The translations under genes and the position numbers were made by a program. Below, piece after piece: positions 4,668 through 8,583 of a stretch of 8,583 nucleotides of DNA. A model generated the notes under the pieces. That model was not told the DNA's origin, did not search any database, and saw nothing but the letters and a program-made list of their open reading frames with translations. This DNA comes from Candidatus Methanoplasma reticulitermitis (GTDB lineage Archaea; Thermoplasmatota; Thermoplasmata; Methanomassiliicoccales; Methanomethylophilaceae), in NCBI GenBank assembly GCA_031287135.1, contig JAITTK010000098.1, positions 1 to 8,583 on the forward strand. Reading direction: 5' to 3'. Numbering within the stretch: position 1 is the first letter of the stretch; each line of letters opens with the position of its first letter.

Positions 4668-5008
4668 CCGTTCCAGTGTAGGATACGGTCGCAGCTGAAT
4701 ATGTGTATGCACACGGAGATGACGGTTGTAACAGACTAGGTCTTTTCTTTTACAGGCGGTTTGAAGAGAATGAGAATCTCTTCGGCGATCACAGTAGCGT
4801 TTCGGTAACTGCTGCGATACAGGTTCCCGATCCAGATCGCTGTTTTTGGACGTTCTTGCTCTGTTTGAAAAATCATGCCCTGAATGAGACGACCGAGCCT
4901 CCAGACGGATACGGTCATGGACCGAGCCATATTGAAAATGTGCAGATACGGCTGCCGGCAGAACGAACGACGATGGGCCGGCTATCGAGGTCAGAGGATG
5001 AATTTGCG
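4668..5008. other. Gene-poor stretch, no supported feature
   Basis: Two frames are open here: plus 4703-5011 from a GTG, and minus 4736-4930. Neither has a ribosome site, a recognisable motif or natural-looking composition, and they overlap each other. I see no RNA fold of note. The sequence is probably intergenic or decayed coding DNA upstream of the large surface-protein gene. Confidence 0.4.
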
Positions 5009-5051
5009 TAAATAATATGTGAATTTGAGAAAAAGACAGAAATACGGAGAT
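5009..5051 (+). promoter_or_regulatory. Promoter and ribosome site of the surface-protein gene
   Basis: TAAATAATAT at 5009-5018 is a TATA-like box that predicts transcription from about 5040. GGAGAT at 5046-5051 lies 6 nt before the ATG at 5058. The gene therefore appears to be transcribed on its own, with a leader of under 20 nt. Confidence 0.6.
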
Positions 5052-5057
5052 ATTGAT

Positions 5058-8000
5058 ATGAACGGGGGGACTAAGTCAATAATTGCAGCGTCAGCTGTGG
5101 TTCTTTTATCGGTGTTAGCGTTTGCGCCTGCGTTTGGCGGCGATTCAGAGGCAGGGATCGAACTGACAGATGTTCAGCAGAAATACGATGATTATACAGC
5201 GGCCGCCGGTCTGTGGCCGGACGGGGATCCGAACGACGACCTGCTAAGACTTGCCGCTATGCGGAATCAGCTAAACGACATAAAACAAGCCTATGGGAAC
5301 GTGCCGGCATTTTACGGATGGCCGGACGGGGACCCGGGCAATCTTATATCCCAGCTTGAGATGACCTACAACAACTATCTGAGTGCAGTCAACGATTACA
5401 TCGATGCAGTGACGGAACAGAACGGGAAACTGGACAGTTTACGTGACGAATACGATACTGCTTTGAACGGCAGATTACTGGCGTACGAAGGATACAAGGC
5501 GATCCAGATTGCTAAACTCCTTGCAGGAAGTTACGAACTCTCATACAAACGCGATGACGGGAACTCTGTCACGACTGTTGTAAAAGGAGCGATCGAAGCA
5601 GATTATTTGCTGGGGAAGAGACAGACAGCAATACTTGGTGCGATGGGTGTAACGAATTCGATTACCGGACTCACCGATGATGATTATAAAAGAATGGCAG
5701 CGTTCCTCGCTGAAGATACGAATGATAAAATCATCGACGGCAAGATAACTGCATCGGAATCCAGAAAATACAAGGACAACATAATTTTCGGCACCGAACG
5801 CCAATACACGATCACGATCAAATACACAATAAGCACGGACGAATTCGTAGCCGCAGAGAGATTGACGCTCGCCTGGAAAGACCTTTCAGAGGCCGAATCC
5901 GCATTCGGCGGTATCTCGAACGAGGCTATGGCCATCTCTGCCTCCGCATACGACGAATTCAACATGAGTGAGTCAAACAGCCTGATATTCCAGGCTCATA
6001 CCCTGATAGAGAAAGCCGATATTGAATATGTCTCGATTATCGTGAAAGACGGCTCGCGGACAATACAGAACGGCTCTTCGATGGACCATGTAATACCCAG
6101 GAACGCTGATCAGGCATCCGTCCGACTGACTGTGGATATCGGCTTGTCTCAGACATCTGAGCTTGAGCCGGGCAGTATCCGGGGGGTATTCTCATATTCT
6201 GTGGACAGCAGCAACACGGCCGTCGCAGAGGTGAATATGGCCGGAAATGCCATAACCATAACACCTAAGACCGCAGGCACATTCAAAATCGACGTCGGAT
6301 TGGAATACGCGGCCCCGGAGTACGTCGGCGGGAAAATGGTCGTCATCATAAATGGAACCGTGAGTCTGACGCTACATGTTTACAACGAACTTTCATTTGC
6401 GAAGGACAGATATGATTTGGGCACAGTAAGTATAGGATCCGGGGACGATTACGGCGACCGGACGGTCGGAATACCGGAGGCGTCCGGGGGCAAGGGAACA
6501 ATCACATACTCTCTGGCGGATTCTCCCGCAGACAGCCGCATATCCTTAGCCGGGAATCAGATAAAGATAGGCAAAGATGCCAACTCCGGAACATACAGCC
6601 TCGATATCGCAGCGACCGACTCGTCCGCTACCACCGCACGAACGGAGGTTACATTCATTGTGGTGAACCACTATGACGGAGTCTACAGAAAGCAGCTTGA
6701 TGAACTGCAGGGAATCGAAGATCAGGTGAAAGACCTCATAATGCTCATAGAACTTCTGCCGGACGGGACTGTGGATCCCGCGTATATCGAGCAGCTCAGG
6801 ATGTTCGCTGACGTGACCGGACCATTGGAAGATTCGTGGAACGGAGGATACCCTACAATAAATGGCAACTCTTACATCAGACTGGCAGAAAACATCGATG
6901 CGCTCAAGAACGTCACTGACGACTCAGTGGCGCTTGTCACCATCGATGCGCTGTCATCTCTGTTCAGAGGTGTAGGCGATATACTGAACGGTCCTCTGGG
7001 CAGCACTATTGCCAAATACATCCCAAGCGACAAGAAAACATTGATCGAGGGATACTCGTTCAATCTACCGGCAATAGGCACGATCAGTCTGCCTTCTGCA
7101 ACATCCGGATACGTCTCGCTGGTCACTGAGATATGGGGATTGTTCCAAGACCAGATCGGTCCGCTGCAGAATCTCATCGATTCGTTCAGCAGTCTCAAGG
7201 ATTACATTGAGGACTATGATTACAGGTCCATCGATTCGATATCCGACATAGATGATTACATCCAGGGACTTCATGACAGGTACAGCGCATTCGACGGCGC
7301 CCTAAACGGTTTCGTCGATTCCGACAGTTTCATCGTGGATATAATCGACGCGGTCCTCATGAACTCGAAAGACATCATTTCGGCAGGCCTCAATACAACT
7401 GATGAAATGATCAAACTCATTGTTCAGCCGATAATAGACCAATATGTCACCGATGACCAGATGAAAGCGATGATCGAAGATTTCATAAACGGCGGTTTGG
7501 AATCCCTGATATTGTTCCTTGATGAACAGGTATCAGGTATCCCGAACATATCGTTGGAAACGATTGCTGGCATCTCAGGTCAGATCGATGATGCAATAAG
7601 AACCGTCGCCGGCAAATCCGCTATCGTTGTTCTTACCGTGGACTATGTCAAAAAAATAGACATTGGAGCATCTGTGGACGAACAGATCGCCGATTTGGAG
7701 GAATATGCGGCAGGGCTTATGAGAATAGCCGAAAAATATCAGGATGAGGATGCCCTGTCCCTTGCAAATCGCATCAACGAAAAAATAACCGATTACCGTC
7801 TGATAACGGATTACCTGATACGGGCTTATGAATTCAACGTGTACATAATGGGATACACATACAAAGACATCCATACGCTGGCTGACGGAAGGGAGTACAT
7901 AAAGGACCTGTATTTAAAGCATGACGCTATGCACACCGCCCTCTCCAACCTCACGAACCTGACGCCGGGGGCTAAGAAGATAGCCGGAGATGTACTTTCA

Positions 8001-8583
8001 TACATCTACAGCAATCTTTTAGAGTGTTCTCAAGAGATAAAGCAGATACTGTTATGGATCGGCGTGACGGATCCTGAGGCCCAATTCGATTCTGATGAGA
8101 TTCAGCTGGTGGTTGATACTATCATGTTGGCCTTCAAAGACATAGAAAAGGCCGCACAAACAGACTTCGGGGATCTGGAAAGCGTCATAGCCATTTCAGA
8201 GAGGATCAACGAAGCGCTGAAGAAAGCCTACGAGGGCTTCGGACTCATCCACGTGAAGTTCATGAGCGAGGGGAACATGATATATGAGAAAACGTACAAG
8301 CTCAGCGAAAGCGTGGTATTCCCGCTGGCCAAAAAAGCCGGTGTTCCGTTCTCAGGATGGAACACCGACGGCTCCGGGATTTATGAAGCCGGAGAGATCG
8401 TTCAGGCGGCCGATCTCGCTAAGTATGGTGAAAACATAGTGTTCGATGCTCAATTCGGGGTTCTGTATACCGTAGCCTTCGGCGACCTGGAATATACAGG
8501 AGTCGCGGGATACGTGTTCTCGGTCCCGTACGGACCGCACATCGATGGCAAGACCTTCCTGCGGTGGTCCTCGGCGGACTGGG
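5058..8583 (+). CDS. Large secreted adhesin-like protein, 3' end missing
   Basis: The frame runs 1175 codons from an ATG with a good ribosome site to the window edge without a stop. A signal peptide covers residues 1 to about 28, with the hydrophobic core SIIAASAVVLLSVLAFA. A helical N-terminal region (about 35-320) carries WPDGDP at 53-58 and 88-93, in a duplicated unit of 35 residues. A Big_2-like Ig domain follows (about 325-447, with SSNTAVAEV at 384-392 and ITITPKTAGTFKIDV), then a cadherin/He_PIG-like domain (about 448-537, with GGKGTITYSL). Residues 538-1060 are mostly amphipathic helix and look like a stalk. From about 1066 a Listeria-Bacteroides (Flg_new/InlB-B-like) repeat begins, with FSGWNTDGSGIYEAGE near 1098-1113 and a second copy starting near 1136 (TFLRW at 1166-1170). 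The visible protein has one Cys (990). It probably acts in adhesion outside the cell; the ligand and the cell-surface anchor cannot be seen. Confidence 0.88.
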   Translation, partial: MNGGTKSIIAASAVVLLSVLAFAPAFGGDSEAGIELTDVQQKYDDYTAAAGLWPDGDPNDDLLRLAAMRNQLNDIKQAYGNVPAFYGWPDGDPGNLISQLEMTYNNYLSAVNDYIDAVTEQNGKLDSLRDEYDTALNGRLLAYEGYKAIQIAKLLAGSYELSYKRDDGNSVTTVVKGAIEADYLLGKRQTAILGAMGVTNSITGLTDDDYKRMAAFLAEDTNDKIIDGKITASESRKYKDNIIFGTERQYTITIKYTISTDEFVAAERLTLAWKDLSEAESAFGGISNEAMAISASAYDEFNMSESNSLIFQAHTLIEKADIEYVSIIVKDGSRTIQNGSSMDHVIPRNADQASVRLTVDIGLSQTSELEPGSIRGVFSYSVDSSNTAVAEVNMAGNAITITPKTAGTFKIDVGLEYAAPEYVGGKMVVIINGTVSLTLHVYNELSFAKDRYDLGTVSIGSGDDYGDRTVGIPEASGGKGTITYSLADSPADSRISLAGNQIKIGKDANSGTYSLDIAATDSSATTARTEVTFIVVNHYDGVYRKQLDELQGIEDQVKDLIMLIELLPDGTVDPAYIEQLRMFADVTGPLEDSWNGGYPTINGNSYIRLAENIDALKNVTDDSVALVTIDALSSLFRGVGDILNGPLGSTIAKYIPSDKKTLIEGYSFNLPAIGTISLPSATSGYVSLVTEIWGLFQDQIGPLQNLIDSFSSLKDYIEDYDYRSIDSISDIDDYIQGLHDRYSAFDGALNGFVDSDSFIVDIIDAVLMNSKDIISAGLNTTDEMIKLIVQPIIDQYVTDDQMKAMIEDFINGGLESLILFLDEQVSGIPNISLETIAGISGQIDDAIRTVAGKSAIVVLTVDYVKKIDIGASVDEQIADLEEYAAGLMRIAEKYQDEDALSLANRINEKITDYRLITDYLIRAYEFNVYIMGYTYKDIHTLADGREYIKDLYLKHDAMHTALSNLTNLTPGAKKIAGDVLSYIYSNLLECSQEIKQILLWIGVTDPEAQFDSDEIQLVVDTIMLAFKDIEKAAQTDFGDLESVIAISERINEALKKAYEGFGLIHVKFMSEGNMIYEKTYKLSESVVFPLAKKAGVPFSGWNTDGSGIYEAGEIVQAADLAKYGENIVFDAQFGVLYTVAFGDLEYTGVAGYVFSVPYGPHIDGKTFLRWSSADW
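5214..5336 (+). repeat. Duplicated 18-bp WPDGDP-coding motif, period 105 bp
   Basis: TGGCCGGACGGGGATCCG at 5214-5231 recurs at 5319-5336 with a single silent change (GAT to GAC). The distance is exactly 35 codons, so the surrounding protein segment is probably an ancient tandem duplication in which the WPDGDP turn was kept. The Asp spacing resembles Ca2+-binding loops, but that is only a guess. Confidence 0.65.

Noticed and set aside
4703..5011. 102-codon plus-strand frame from a GTG
   Set aside because: It has no ribosome site and no motif, its composition is odd, and a similarly open frame lies opposite at 4736-4930; neither is convincing as a gene.

Overview
The window looks like a chromosomal stretch of a methanogenic archaeon of the Thermoplasmata, most likely Methanomassiliicoccales/Methanomethylophilaceae. 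The evidence is an archaeal-type COG1325 RNA-binding protein, a tRNA-Ile without an encoded CCA, A/T-rich TATA-like boxes about 25-30 nt upstream of transcripts, GGAG-type ribosome sites mixed with a probably leaderless gene, T-run terminators, and a very large secreted protein with Listeria-Bacteroides-type repeats, a protein class known in this group. The lineage is an inference; no rRNA or other marker is present.

Layout. Positions 1-161 are an unassigned edge with two short direct repeats. At 162-386 (minus) lies a PC4/YdbC-type single-stranded-DNA-binding protein, divergent from a six-helix membrane protein at 592-1194. The region between them carries one TATA-like box per direction. A CNNM/CorC-family (DUF21-CBS-CorC_HlyC) transporter-like protein follows at 1337-2611. 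It ends inside the convergent COG1325 gene (2586-3038, minus), which probably forms a two-gene unit with a two-helix, PH-like membrane protein (3070-3552, minus). A complete tRNA-Ile(GAT) lies at 3639-3713.

From the tRNA 3' end to about 5.0 kb the gene order falls apart. A coding-like C-terminal fragment with no start abuts the tRNA and overlaps, by ATGA, a small Cys/His-rich ORF with a strong ribosome site. That ORF's second half looks non-coding and contains a 45-nt tRNA-like fold (acceptor stem plus T arm). Further on are a G5C...GC9 hairpin, a 12-bp perfect hairpin, a doubtful small membrane ORF, a 13-bp direct repeat flanking an A/T-rich double TATA region, and about 330 bp with nothing convincing. 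This resembles the scarred edge of an integrated element or a decaying genomic island next to a tRNA.

From 5058 to the right edge a single reading frame of at least 1175 codons encodes a secreted, adhesin-like protein. It has a signal peptide, two WPDGDP motifs, two Ig/cadherin-like domains, a long helical stalk and the start of a C-terminal Listeria-Bacteroides repeat region. It runs off the window.

The genes do not form one pathway. The window joins housekeeping genes (ion transport, RNA binding, tRNA) to a variable, surface-protein region. I found no convincing new multi-gene system; the most unusual signals are the tRNA-like fold and the tRNA-adjacent truncated gene.
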